From: CAYOEV01 sp964403075
GTDB taxonomy: Bacteria; Bacteroidota; Bacteroidia; Cytophagales; Cyclobacteriaceae
Length of the DNA stretch: 22,762 nt
NCBI GenBank assembly: GCA_964403075.1
Contig: CAYOEV010000033.1
Coordinates: forward strand, 1-22,762
Direction: 5' to 3'
In this document: one piece after another, positions 15,176 to 22,762 of the stretch
How the letters are laid out: each line of letters begins with the position of its first letter
How positions within the stretch are numbered: position 1 is the first letter of the stretch
Notes under the pieces: generated by a model
What the model saw: the letters and a program-made list of their open reading frames with translations, nothing else
What the model was told of the DNA's origin: nothing
The model's database searches: none
Program-made: the position numbers and the translations under genes

Positions 15176-16558
15176 ATGAAGTATTTAAACAACATCACGG
15201 CAGCCATCGGCAACACTCCCCTGGTTAAGCTCAATCGATTGGCCAACGACTTACCAGGAACGGTACTGGTAAAAGTAGAGTACATGAATCCGGGGCATTC
15301 TGTCAAAGACCGGATAGGTATCAAAATGTTGGAGGATGCGGAAAGATCGGGCCAGTTAAAGCCGGGGGGCACCATCATTGAGGGTACTTCCGGAAATACC
15401 GGCATGGGCCTGGCCCTTGCGGCGGTTGCCAAAGGGTATAAGTGTATTTTTACGTTATCTGATAAGCAGTCACAGGAAAAAATTGATATCCTGCGGGCCA
15501 TTGGGGCTGAAGTGGTAGTTTGTCCGACCAATGTGGCACCAGATGATCCCCGATCTTATTACTCAGTGGCCAAAAAGCTAAATCAGGACATTCCAAATTC
15601 TTTCTACCCCAACCAGTACGACAACCTCTCGAACACAGCGGCACATTACGAAACCACAGGGCCGGAGATATGGCGGGATACGGTAGGGAAAATCACCCAT
15701 TACGCTGCCGGTATGGGCACTGGAGGAACCATAAGCGGCACCTCCAAATACTTGAAAGAGCAAAATGCGGCTGTAGTTACGGTGGGTGTGGATGCTTACG
15801 GATCGGTTTTTAAGAAATACAAGGAAACAGGCGTGTTTGACGAGACTGAAATCTATCCTTACATGACGGAAGGCATAGGAGAAGATATTTTACCCAAAAA
15901 CGTGGACTTCAGCCAGATCGATCATATTGTAAAGGTTACTGATAAAGCTGGCGCAGTCATGACGCGCCGACTGGCCCGGGAAGAGGGGTTATTCATAGGC
16001 TGGTCATGTGGTGCGGCAGTTGCAGGCGCTTTGAGTTGGGCGCGTGAACACATGCAAAGCAAGGACGATGTGATGGTCATCATCTTACCCGATCACGGCA
16101 CCCGATATTTGGGGAAAATATACAACGACAACTGGATGAAGGACCATGGTTTTTTAGAGGAGAGAAAATATGCCACGGCCCTTGACATACTGAATCAGCA
16201 AAATGGCAAAGGGCATTTGATCACTGTGGACGCACAGGAGATGCTCGGTAAGGCCATCGATTTAATGAATAGTGCAGGCATAGACCAGGTGCCGGTAGTT
16301 CGCGGCGATGAATTTGTGGGCAGCCTGTCCGATAGCCAGGTACTTAAAAAATTAATTGAAGACCCCACCTTAAGAAATAAGCCAGTGTTGGAATCAATGG
16401 ACGAACCTTTTCCATTTGTTTCTCCATTTGAAACAGTAGACGTATTGTCCAGTATGATCAAGGGGAATAAAAAAGCGATTATGCTTAGAGATGCTCAAAA
16501 CCATCCACGGATCATCACGCAAAGTGACCTTTTGCGCTCCATGACCCAGGGCCGGTAA
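15176..16558 (+). CDS. PLP-dependent cystathionine beta-synthase with C-terminal CBS domains
   Basis: The 460-residue protein joins serine (or acetylserine) with homocysteine or sulfide using PLP. The PLP lysine is Lys44 in NPGHSVKDRIG; TSGNTG (71-76) and GTGGT (181-185) bind substrate and phosphate. Residues about 335-460 form two CBS domains (first: GHLITVDAQEMLGKAIDLM; second: RNKPVLESMDEPFPFV), a regulatory module found in cystathionine beta-synthase but not in plain cysteine synthase. ATG 15176 gives the family N-terminus MKYLNNITAAIGNTPLV and suits the promoter at 15124-15152. The next gene follows after 28 nt. Cysteine synthase activity cannot be excluded. Confidence 0.88.
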   Translation: MKYLNNITAAIGNTPLVKLNRLANDLPGTVLVKVEYMNPGHSVKDRIGIKMLEDAERSGQLKPGGTIIEGTSGNTGMGLALAAVAKGYKCIFTLSDKQSQEKIDILRAIGAEVVVCPTNVAPDDPRSYYSVAKKLNQDIPNSFYPNQYDNLSNTAAHYETTGPEIWRDTVGKITHYAAGMGTGGTISGTSKYLKEQNAAVVTVGVDAYGSVFKKYKETGVFDETEIYPYMTEGIGEDILPKNVDFSQIDHIVKVTDKAGAVMTRRLAREEGLFIGWSCGAAVAGALSWAREHMQSKDDVMVIILPDHGTRYLGKIYNDNWMKDHGFLEERKYATALDILNQQNGKGHLITVDAQEMLGKAIDLMNSAGIDQVPVVRGDEFVGSLSDSQVLKKLIEDPTLRNKPVLESMDEPFPFVSPFETVDVLSSMIKGNKKAIMLRDAQNHPRIITQSDLLRSMTQGR

Positions 16559-16586
16559 GCTGGGCATGCCTTAAACTTGCGCATAG

Positions 16587-17561
16587 ATGGGGAGAAAGCT
16601 ACAAGAGATTCAGGCACCAGTAGCCTCGGAAATGGAGGAATTTGAACAAAAATTCCGACAGTCCATGCGCAGTAATGTCCTATTGCTTGACCGCATCACA
16701 CGCTACATCGTCAAGCGCAAAGGCAAGCAGATGCGGCCTTTGTTTGTGTTCCTGAGCGCTGGCACCACCGGCTCAATCAATGAGTCCACTTACCGGGGGG
16801 CGGCACTTATCGAGTTGCTGCACACAGCTACTCTGGTACACGACGATGTGGTAGACGACAGCCACTTCCGCAGGGGCTTTTTATCTATCAATGCCATTTG
16901 GAAAAATAAGATTGCCGTACTGGTTGGCGACTTTCTGCTGTCACGCGGTCTGCTGCTTTCGGTGCGTAATGGCGATCATCAATTGTTGCAAATTGTATCG
17001 GAGGCAGTACAGGATATGAGTGAGGGGGAGTTGCTTCAAATGGAAAAGGCGCGCAAGCTGGACATCACCGAACAGATTTATTTTGACATCATCAAGCAGA
17101 AGACAGCGAGCCTCATTACCTCATGTTGTAAAGTGGGCGCAGCTTCGGCGAAGGGTGAGGAGGAATTGATCGAACGAATGGGGCGTTTTGGTCAGTCTGT
17201 GGGTATGGCTTTTCAGATCAAAGACGATTTGTTCGACTATGGTCAGGGGTCCATTGGTAAACCAGTAGGTATTGACATTCGGGAAAAGAAAATGACCCTA
17301 CCGTTGATTCATGCGTTGTCTCAATCTAGTAATTCGGAAAAATCGGAAATTAAACGCCTGGTAAAAAAGAGCGAGCGCAACAACAGCGCTGTACGAGAAG
17401 TCATCGACTGGGTAAGCAAAAAAGGCGGGCTGGCCTATGCGCGTGAGGTGATGCATCAATATCATTCAGAGGCATTACTTGTTTTGAATGAATTTCCGGC
17501 CTCTGATTATCGTCAGTCTCTTACAGACTTGGTGCAATTCACCATTGATAGGGAGAAATAA
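16587..17561 (+). CDS. All-trans polyprenyl diphosphate synthase (IspB/HepT-like)
   Basis: A 324-residue prenyltransferase that extends farnesyl diphosphate with isopentenyl units to make the side chain of menaquinone. The first aspartate-rich motif is HDDVVDD (Asp86, Asp87, Asp90) and the second KDDLFD (Asp213, Asp214, Asp217). GKQMRP (46-51) binds diphosphate. Length and motifs fit the long-chain type; small residues before the first motif (LLHTATLVHDD) agree with a product of seven or more units, but the number is not provable here. It follows the CBS-domain gene after 28 nt on the same strand. Its TAA adjoins the stop of the convergent next gene. Confidence 0.9.
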   Translation: MGRKLQEIQAPVASEMEEFEQKFRQSMRSNVLLLDRITRYIVKRKGKQMRPLFVFLSAGTTGSINESTYRGAALIELLHTATLVHDDVVDDSHFRRGFLSINAIWKNKIAVLVGDFLLSRGLLLSVRNGDHQLLQIVSEAVQDMSEGELLQMEKARKLDITEQIYFDIIKQKTASLITSCCKVGAASAKGEEELIERMGRFGQSVGMAFQIKDDLFDYGQGSIGKPVGIDIREKKMTLPLIHALSQSSNSEKSEIKRLVKKSERNNSAVREVIDWVSKKGGLAYAREVMHQYHSEALLVLNEFPASDYRQSLTDLVQFTIDREK

Positions 17562-18143
17562 TCATTCAGTTATTTTAGGTTCCAGTTTTCCCTGAATTAA
17601 AAGAATGTAGTCTTCGCAACTCAGAAAACCTTCGCCAGCAGAATAAGGACAAGTTTTGTAGACATTTTCGAAGGTGCCGGATTTTACCAGGACTCCTGTA
17701 CCATCACAGACCGGGCAAATGAGCTTTTCCTTCCCATTACAATCTATCTCGCCAGCTTCCAGTTCTTCAACGATTTCTTCGGTATACAGCTTCTGTTTTT
17801 CCAGATACGCTTTTTCTGCCAGCTTTAAGAATTCTACGGTTTCTTGATAGAAGTTACCTTTAGTGCCCTGAAGTTGAATGTATTTATTGAGCCAGTTGAT
17901 GCTGCGTTTGTGCTTGCCCAAGTGGTAACTGTTTCTACCGTAATAATAGGCCATGCGTGCCGGAAGGGGCTTGAGGTTTTTGAGCACTACGGCCAATTCC
18001 CTATCAGCCTGGGTGTAAGCACCCTTTTCCATCCACTCCACTGCCTGATCCATCCGGCGATTGAGTTCAGCCTGAACGATCTGCCCACGGGTATGGAGCG
18101 ACAACACCAAAAAGGCGCCGAACAGCAGGACACTTGTTCTCAT
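17562..18143 (-). CDS. Secreted TPR-like protein with a cysteine-rich, DnaJ-like C-terminal motif
   Basis: A 193-residue product with a signal peptide (about 1-20, ending near HTRGQ), helical repeats resembling TPRs (about 28-120: MDQAVEWMEKGAYTQADREL, YYYGRNSYHLGKHKRSINWL) and a cysteine-rich end. The end holds CPVCDGTG (143-150) and a second, altered copy CPYSAGEGFLSC (165-176) in which the expected second cysteine is serine. Such CxxCxGxG motifs bind zinc in DnaJ. No named family recognised. ATG 18143 is chosen because it begins the signal peptide. Divergent from the next gene; its stop directly abuts that of the prenyl synthase. Confidence 0.7.
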   Translation of the reverse strand: MRTSVLLFGAFLVLSLHTRGQIVQAELNRRMDQAVEWMEKGAYTQADRELAVVLKNLKPLPARMAYYYGRNSYHLGKHKRSINWLNKYIQLQGTKGNFYQETVEFLKLAEKAYLEKQKLYTEEIVEELEAGEIDCNGKEKLICPVCDGTGVLVKSGTFENVYKTCPYSAGEGFLSCEDYILLIQGKLEPKITE

Positions 18144-18272
18144 AAAGAAACAAAGATGGCACAAATTCTTAAATTTGATTTTTGGTAAATGGCAGATCGT
18201 AGTAAACTTCATGAAAGCTGAACAATATTTAAGAGATCATTCGTTACGATTCAGAGACCAAGTCAAGCGGTT

Positions 18273-18635
18273 ATGAGAATTACTGGTATCATCTTATTTT
18301 TATTTTTGTGCATTGTTCAGGTGAAGGCTCAGGACACCAGAGGCAATGACCAGATGGCACCCCAAATGCCTATGTATCAGGCCACAAAAAAGCAGTCATT
18401 TTTTAAACGTCTTTTTGGTAACAAAGGATTTCAATCCAGGCAGTTTCTTCCTTACGAAGAACAGGAAGCTTTCGAAAAGCGAATGAAAGCGGTAGCGCGC
18501 CAAAAGAAAAAAGAGGCCCGATTGGCTTCAAAGCCACAAGCGGCAAACGTAGAATATTTTGGGCACAAAAAGCCGCCCAAAAAGCGACCGGTGGGTAAGA
18601 AGAAGTTCTGCAAAGAGTGTGGAATCAAACATTGA
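18273..18635 (+). CDS. Small secreted basic protein of unknown function
   Basis: A 120-residue protein with a clear signal peptide (MRITGIILFLFLCIVQVKAQ, cut near 19-20). The mature part is strongly basic: SFFKRLFGNKGFQSRQF, then ARQKKKEARLASK, then PPKKRPVGKKKFCKECGIKH, with a CxxC at the end. I do not recognise a family. Its TGA overlaps the ATG of deoC by one base (TGATG), so they are translated together, although an envelope protein and a cytoplasmic aldolase have no obvious shared role. Confidence 0.65.
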   Translation: MRITGIILFLFLCIVQVKAQDTRGNDQMAPQMPMYQATKKQSFFKRLFGNKGFQSRQFLPYEEQEAFEKRMKAVARQKKKEARLASKPQAANVEYFGHKKPPKKRPVGKKKFCKECGIKH

Positions 18636-19279
18636 TGCGGCTGGAGTCTTTCATCGAATCCACCAACTTAAAGCCCACCCTCACCGGCAGAGACGTAGAT
18701 GCCTTGGTTGGTGAATCCCTTGAACTTGGGGTGGCAGGCGTCTGCCTTCCTCCTTTCTGGGTCAAAAGAGCCAGCCGCGATCTCAAAGGTCGCGACTGCC
18801 TCCTGGTTACCGTCATTGGCTTTCCGCTGGGATTCAATATGACTGAGACCAAAGAGGAAGAGGCCCGACTCGCGATCCGCGATGGTGCGGATGAACTGGA
18901 TGTGGTACTCAATGTCTCGGCATTTAAGGATGGAATGTCCTGGCCAAAGATTGAACTGGCGCGATTATCTAAACTGGCGCATGCACACGAAAAAATTCTG
19001 AAGGTCATCATCGAATGTCCACTATTGAGCGACGAGGAGATCCGCAGGGCTGCTATGCTTTGTCGCGATGCGGGGGCCGACTTTGTGAAGACCGCTACAG
19101 GTACCACGGGCCAGGCAGCGACGGTTCATCAGGTCACGTTAATCCATGATGTATTACCTGAATCCGTGGGAATCAAGGCCTCGGGGGGTATCCGAACCAG
19201 AGATCAGGCTTTGCAGTTGATCGAGGCCGGGGCGACCCGGATTGGCACCTCATCCGCCCGGGAAATCCTTACAACTTGA
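18635..19279 (+). CDS. deoC: Deoxyribose-phosphate aldolase
   Basis: A 214-residue TIM-barrel aldolase that splits 2-deoxyribose 5-phosphate into glyceraldehyde 3-phosphate and acetaldehyde in deoxynucleoside breakdown. The Schiff-base lysine is Lys152 in FVKTATG; the second lysine Lys181 is in GIKASGGIR; Asp89 in ELDVVLN is the proton-relay residue. VIGFPLG and IGTSSA are also conserved. ATG 18635 is preferred over TTG 18617 because it overlaps the upstream stop by one base and gives the normal N-terminus. The gene ends 57 nt before a convergent gene. Confidence 0.93.
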   Translation: MRLESFIESTNLKPTLTGRDVDALVGESLELGVAGVCLPPFWVKRASRDLKGRDCLLVTVIGFPLGFNMTETKEEEARLAIRDGADELDVVLNVSAFKDGMSWPKIELARLSKLAHAHEKILKVIIECPLLSDEEIRRAAMLCRDAGADFVKTATGTTGQAATVHQVTLIHDVLPESVGIKASGGIRTRDQALQLIEAGATRIGTSSAREILTT

Positions 19280-19336
19280 AAGAAAAATCGGAAAAGTAGG
19301 AGAGAAAAGAAGAAGGGTATCGGACTGCCCGAAGCA

Positions 19337-21091
19337 TCAAAAACTTCGATCCAGTACCTTCAGAAAAGTACGTGATTCTTTATCCCAAGGCATTTCTTCT
19401 TCTGAATACACATCGTGACTAATGAAATACAACTTTTCGTCCTTAGCGATCAGATCATGGATTCTTGAATGGGATGCCCAGGAATTAGCTGGCCCGATAA
19501 AAAGGTGGCTTAGATATTCACCATTCGTTTTGTTGATCTTCACTAGCATTCCAATGTGATAGGTTGGCTGCCAAAACCACTTGGAGTAAAATTTATGGCC
19601 TTCTCCAAATAAGTAGAGATATTGGTTATCAGAGGCCATGCCCTGATATTCGGAAACATAGACAGGCACGAAAAAGTCATTTTTCCACAAGCTTTCCCCG
19701 GTCTTCAGGTCGAATGCCTGAATGAAGGAATGGTAATTGGAATCATTGGCAAGGGTATAATGGCTGTAAACAACCGGAATAAGGGGATCAACGTGTGTAC
19801 TCAAGGGATCGATGGGGTCAAAGGCATCCGACTTATCGTACAATTGGTGGCCCCATACAGCGGTTTTCATTGAATCCAGCATTCGAATAGATTGCGAACT
19901 GATGTGATTGCCCGGTCGGTCGATGCGCTCCTCCAGGTAGCTGTTGTTGGACATAGCCGTGTGGGTGAGAAGCGTTTTACGTATGGTATCTTCTTGAACT
20001 TCTGACACTGTCCATTCAGGTTTTTGAACAAACAGGGCTTGAACACCGGACGCGTGAATTTCAAAGCCCTTAGGGTTTTCCCTTACTGTAACCTGTTTTT
20101 CCTGGTTTCTTCTTTTTATGTTTTGGCTAATTAGCGTATCGCCTTCGGAGGAATACAGGGTAAACTGCATCTCTTTTTTCCCGATGGAGGTAAGCAGTAG
20201 GTTCCCCCCTGTCAACGGATGTATCTTTCGTGGGGCATATTGACGGAAAGTCACGTTTATGAAAGCTTCTCCGTTTTGAAACCATCGTAAACCATATTCT
20301 CCAAGGATGGTAAAATCTGTCTCATTTTCCATAATGACCGAGACCACCGACTCATTACCCATGGGTAATTCAGTGGCAGTAATTACCAGATTGTTGGATG
20401 GCTTCAGGGGAAGCACTTCTTCAGAAGAAGATAAACCCAGAATCAGGTTGAAAAGGAGGGATTCGAAAAAGACGGAACCCAGAATCAGGGGGAGAGAGGT
20501 AGCGCAAATGCCCTTGATGGCGGACCAAAACCAGTGCTGGAGCCGAAGAGCCACCACCGGATAAATACAAATGCCGGCAAATAGAGGTACTGTCACGAGG
20601 TCGGTCTCGATAGAAAAGAAGTTGAGAAAAAAACTCAAGGCGATGAGTAGCGTGAAAACAACGGCAGAAAGATACAATGCTGCGGAAAGGAAAAAGCCCC
20701 AGGGCTTTCGTCGGTAAAAGAACAGTTTGAGTAACAGGAAATACATTGGAATAAAAGCAAGGGCCATGATGTACCCGTAATAGTCTTCTTCAATCGCCCG
20801 ATTAAGCTTAAGGTATTCCTGATGTGGAAACGGGTATCTCCACATCATGTGGCCATCAATTGCTTCTATCCAACTGTCGTTAAAAACAAAAAATAGAATA
20901 AAAAGCCCAGTAAAAATGTTAAAAACAAACTTTAGCTCTCCAGTGTAGGTGCCGTCGTTTGCTTCGATGACCTTCGTTGGACGAAAGAATGTGTCACGAA
21001 AAGTTCGGAAAAAACGAAAGTCATAGTCGCTGATGTCCCTGAAATATGGACCAAACTCTCGTTCGAAGAATTGAATAAAGCGGGATGGCAT
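19337..21091 (-). CDS. Membrane protein: DUF3667-like N-terminus with a large ectodomain
   Basis: A 584-residue protein. The N-terminus (FRFFRTFRDTFFRPTKV, 26-42) resembles DUF3667 proteins but lacks their leading cysteine pairs. Five hydrophobic segments follow near 54-71, 106-126, 131-157, 165-185 and 195-220. Residues 225-584 are soluble, beta-rich and lie outside the membrane on one side; the last 200 contain FDLKTGESLWKNDFFVPVY and DNQYLYLFGEG, like blades of a PQQ-type propeller, suggesting ligand or protein binding. No catalytic motif seen. ATG 21091 is used rather than TTG 21103. Function unknown. It is a single-gene unit, convergent with deoC. Confidence 0.6.
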   Translation of the reverse strand: MPSRFIQFFEREFGPYFRDISDYDFRFFRTFRDTFFRPTKVIEANDGTYTGELKFVFNIFTGLFILFFVFNDSWIEAIDGHMMWRYPFPHQEYLKLNRAIEEDYYGYIMALAFIPMYFLLLKLFFYRRKPWGFFLSAALYLSAVVFTLLIALSFFLNFFSIETDLVTVPLFAGICIYPVVALRLQHWFWSAIKGICATSLPLILGSVFFESLLFNLILGLSSSEEVLPLKPSNNLVITATELPMGNESVVSVIMENETDFTILGEYGLRWFQNGEAFINVTFRQYAPRKIHPLTGGNLLLTSIGKKEMQFTLYSSEGDTLISQNIKRRNQEKQVTVRENPKGFEIHASGVQALFVQKPEWTVSEVQEDTIRKTLLTHTAMSNNSYLEERIDRPGNHISSQSIRMLDSMKTAVWGHQLYDKSDAFDPIDPLSTHVDPLIPVVYSHYTLANDSNYHSFIQAFDLKTGESLWKNDFFVPVYVSEYQGMASDNQYLYLFGEGHKFYSKWFWQPTYHIGMLVKINKTNGEYLSHLFIGPANSWASHSRIHDLIAKDEKLYFISHDVYSEEEMPWDKESRTFLKVLDRSF

Positions 21092-21206
21092 GGGTAGGCG
21101 CAAGATAGCTCATCAGCCCTAATTAGCGCCCTATGCGCTGTAAGGGTGCTGGCACCCAACCATCTTTATTGTCCTTATCCCGTGCACACCACTACTGCAG
21201 GCAGCG

Positions 21207-21644
21207 CTAATCCAGATGCTTAATGGACTCGGAGTTGATGCAGTAGCGCAAGCCGGTGGGGGGAGGGCCATCTGGAAAAACATGCCCCAGGTGTCCGTCA
21301 CATACATTGCACATCACCTCCACGCGGGTCATACCGAAAGCCGTATCCTTTTCATATTTGATCACTTCGTTTCGGATAGGTTCGGTGAAACTGGGCCATC
21401 CTGATTTGGAGTCAAACTTTAAGCTGGAATCAAAAAGGGGTTCACCACAACAGATGCAGGCATATTTGCCTGGGTCGTGGGCTTCGCAGTAGCGGCCTGA
21501 AAAAGGCGCTTCCGTGCCTTTGCCTCTGGCTATTCGGTACTGCTCAGGGGTAAGCTGTAATTTCCATTCCTCGTCATTTTTTTCCACTCTACGTGGAGGG
21601 GCGAGGTGACTATTTGAATATTGGATGACGTCGTTCCAGTTCAT
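21207..21644 (-). CDS. msrB: Peptide-methionine (R)-S-oxide reductase
   Basis: A 145-residue repair enzyme that reduces methionine R-sulfoxide in proteins. The zinc site is two CxxC pairs: Cys63 and Cys66 (CICC) and Cys112 and Cys115 (CNVC). The catalytic cysteine is Cys135 in GLRYCINSES. Typical neighbours are SGWPSFTEPI and GHLGHVFPDGPPPTG. No signal peptide, so cytoplasmic; Cys53 might serve as recycling cysteine, but this is unproven. ATG 21644 overlaps the menB stop as ATGA; an ATG nine bases upstream is less likely. Co-transcribed with menB. Confidence 0.93.
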   Translation of the reverse strand: MNWNDVIQYSNSHLAPPRRVEKNDEEWKLQLTPEQYRIARGKGTEAPFSGRYCEAHDPGKYACICCGEPLFDSSLKFDSKSGWPSFTEPIRNEVIKYEKDTAFGMTRVEVMCNVCDGHLGHVFPDGPPPTGLRYCINSESIKHLD

Positions 21645-22486
21645 GGTATCCATTTAATGTTTTTGAAATCAGGTTTACGTTTTTCAAGAAAAGCATCCCG
21701 GCCCTCTTTGGCTTCCTCGGTCATGTAGGCGAGCCGCGTAGCCTCTCCGGCGAACACCTGCTGGCCCACCATGCCATCATCGGTGAGGTTAAAGGCAAAT
21801 TTCAGCATTTTGATGGAGGTCGGTGATTTTTCCAATATCTCCTGCGCCCATTGGAAGGCCGTTACTTCCAATTCGTCATGCGGTACCACCTCATTTACCA
21901 TACCCATATCAAAAGCCTGCTGAGCTGAATAATTCCTTCCGAGGAAAAAAATTTCCCTTGCCCGCTTTTGTCCTACCATCTTGGCCAGGTAAGCGGATCC
22001 GTAACCGCCGTCGAAACTGGTGACATCGGCATCTGTTTGTTTGAAGATGGCATGTTCCTTACTTGCCAGGGTAAGGTCACAAACCACATGCAGGCTATGC
22101 CCTCCACCAACTGCCCAGCCAGGCACCACGGCAATCACCACCTTGGGCATAAAACGTATCAGTCGCTGTACTTCAAGAATGTTTAATCTGGGCATGCCAT
22201 CATCGTCTACGTAGCCCTGATGGCCACGGGCGCGTTGATCACCGCCACTACAAAAAGCCCAGCCGCCATCTTTAGGTGAGGGCCCCTCACCGGAAAACAA
22301 GACCACGCCGATGGACGTGTCTTCCCTTGCATCCAGAAAGGCTTCGAATAACTCCGCTACTGTTTTAGGACGAAAGGCATTCCTCACTTCCGGGCGGTTG
22401 AGCGCGATCCGCGCTACGCCATCTCCTGATTTTTTGTAAGTGATGTCTTCGTATTCCTTGACGACGGTCCAGTTGGGTGCGTTCAT
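21641..22486 (-). CDS. menB: 1,4-dihydroxy-2-naphthoyl-CoA synthase
   Basis: A 281-residue crotonase-fold enzyme that closes the second ring of the menaquinone headgroup from o-succinylbenzoyl-CoA. The oxyanion-hole region is GWAVGGGHSLHVVCDL (123-138). TSFDGGYGSAYLAKMVGQK (156-174) carries Ser157 and Asp159. KQTDAD has Asp152 where E. coli MenB has Gly156, so this is the type that uses an aspartate side chain instead of bound bicarbonate, as in M. tuberculosis. The C-terminal AGEATRLAYMTEEAKEGRDAF is diagnostic. ATG 22486 is chosen: the upstream in-frame stretch precedes the promoter. The TGA overlaps msrB. Confidence 0.95.
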   Translation of the reverse strand: MNAPNWTVVKEYEDITYKKSGDGVARIALNRPEVRNAFRPKTVAELFEAFLDAREDTSIGVVLFSGEGPSPKDGGWAFCSGGDQRARGHQGYVDDDGMPRLNILEVQRLIRFMPKVVIAVVPGWAVGGGHSLHVVCDLTLASKEHAIFKQTDADVTSFDGGYGSAYLAKMVGQKRAREIFFLGRNYSAQQAFDMGMVNEVVPHDELEVTAFQWAQEILEKSPTSIKMLKFAFNLTDDGMVGQQVFAGEATRLAYMTEEAKEGRDAFLEKRKPDFKNIKWIP

Positions 22487-22506
22487 TGTTATGTAACTTG
22501 TAAGTA

Positions 22507-22525
22507 CAAACATACGTCCGTATGT
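22507..22525 (-). promoter_or_regulatory. menB promoter overlapped by a palindromic operator
   Basis: On the minus strand TATGTTTG (22507-22514) fits TAnnTTTG exactly, 21 bases before the menB ATG. The 16-bp inverted repeat ACATACG-TC-CGTATGT (22510-22525; seven-base arms, two-base spacer) overlaps it, which is the layout expected for a repressor site, for instance of the TetR type. No regulator gene is in view. Confidence 0.5.
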
Positions 22526-22642
22526 GGAGGTTTCATATTTGATCCAGCGCTTGTTCAATGTCCCAGATGATGTCTGCCGGGCCACCCCGCATTCCATGCT
22601 GCGCATGGAGTGGGGAAAATGGGAACGTTAGGGTATGTGTTC

Positions 22643-22713
22643 ATCCAGACGGTGCGCAGGGCAGGCAAGACACACCTCTGTCACACTGTCGAAGTGTGAG
22701 CCCAACGACCCGC
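22643..22713. repeat. REP-like inverted repeats before the terminal repeat
   Basis: GCAGGGC near 22646 and GCCCTGC near 22711 form outer arms; TCACAC-TGTCGAA-GTGTGA lies inside (22681-22699). The segment TGTCACACT...CGAAGTGTGAGCC also occurs at 858-888, so this is the same repeat family. Beyond the menB promoter, the rest of 22526-22642 shows nothing. Confidence 0.5.
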
Positions 22714-22720
22714 CCTGCAA

Positions 22721-22762
22721 GCTGGCCATTCGCTAAAACTGTCCACTGGACAGTTTTTTTAC
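22721..22762 (+). repeat. 42-bp terminator-like repeat, copy 2
   Basis: Second copy of the repeat at 4-45, with the same palindrome AACTGTCCACTGGACAGTT and seven-T tract, one mismatch. The sequence ends at the last matching base. Confidence 0.75.

Noticed and set aside
1..22762. Circular element or phage/plasmid closed by the terminal repeat
   Set aside because: The end copies differ and their flanks do not match; gene content is housekeeping, with no replication or mobility genes.
1..22762. CRISPR array, insertion sequence, rRNA or tRNA genes
   Set aside because: No regularly spaced repeats, no transposase and no cloverleaf or rRNA signature were seen on either strand.

Overview
The window reads as an ordinary chromosomal stretch of a member of the Bacteroidota, most likely a Cytophagales-type bacterium. 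The pointers are: several -7 promoter boxes of the Bacteroidota form TAnnTTTG (before dinB, the CBS-domain gene, the M16 protease gene and menB), almost no Shine-Dalgarno sequences, a menaquinone-type MenB, a DUF2683-type antitoxin, a paired Y-family polymerase and short DnaE, and a DUF3667-like membrane protein. Base composition is moderate. The sequence is a draft: two runs of exactly ten Ns (6355-6364 and 12777-12786) interrupt real genes.

Layout. 1-164: one copy of a terminator-like repeat. 165-639 (minus): a YoeB-family toxin with a DUF2683-type antitoxin. 640-1024: non-coding, with REP-like repeats, a promoter and a leader hairpin. 1025-5218 (plus): a translesion-synthesis pair, DinB-like polymerase plus a short DnaE. 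5219-5609: non-coding, with a possible structured RNA. 5610-7329 (plus): dnaX, broken by an N gap and by a frame change at a run of ten As. 7557-8112 (minus): a VOC protein and a small basic protein. 8268-10691 (minus): an arsenic operon, arsR, DUF6428, arsC and acr3. 10882-14504 (minus): M16 protease, O-methyltransferase, LysM lytic transglycosylase. 14505-15175: non-coding, rich in hairpins and orphan terminators. 15176-17561 (plus): CBS-domain cystathionine beta-synthase and a polyprenyl diphosphate synthase. 17562-18143 (minus): a small TPR/zinc-finger secreted protein. 18273-19279 (plus): a secreted basic protein and deoC. 19337-21091 (minus): a membrane protein with a large ectodomain. 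21207-22486 (minus): menB and msrB. 22487-22762: a palindromic operator, REP-like repeats and the second copy of the terminal repeat.

How genes work together. ArsR senses arsenite, ArsC reduces arsenate and Acr3 exports arsenite; tight spacing (2-nt gap, then ATGA overlap) supports one transcript. DinB and the short DnaE form the Bacteroidota counterpart of an error-prone polymerase cassette. The prenyl synthase and MenB both feed menaquinone synthesis but sit in separate units.

I did not find a complete, clearly new system. The best leads are the dnaX A10 frame change together with loss of the DnaX zinc module, a YoeB toxin lacking the segment with its catalytic glutamate, a hairpin-rich intergenic region with orphan terminators on both strands, a possible structured RNA before dnaX, and a 42-bp hairpin/T-tract repeat present at both ends of the window.
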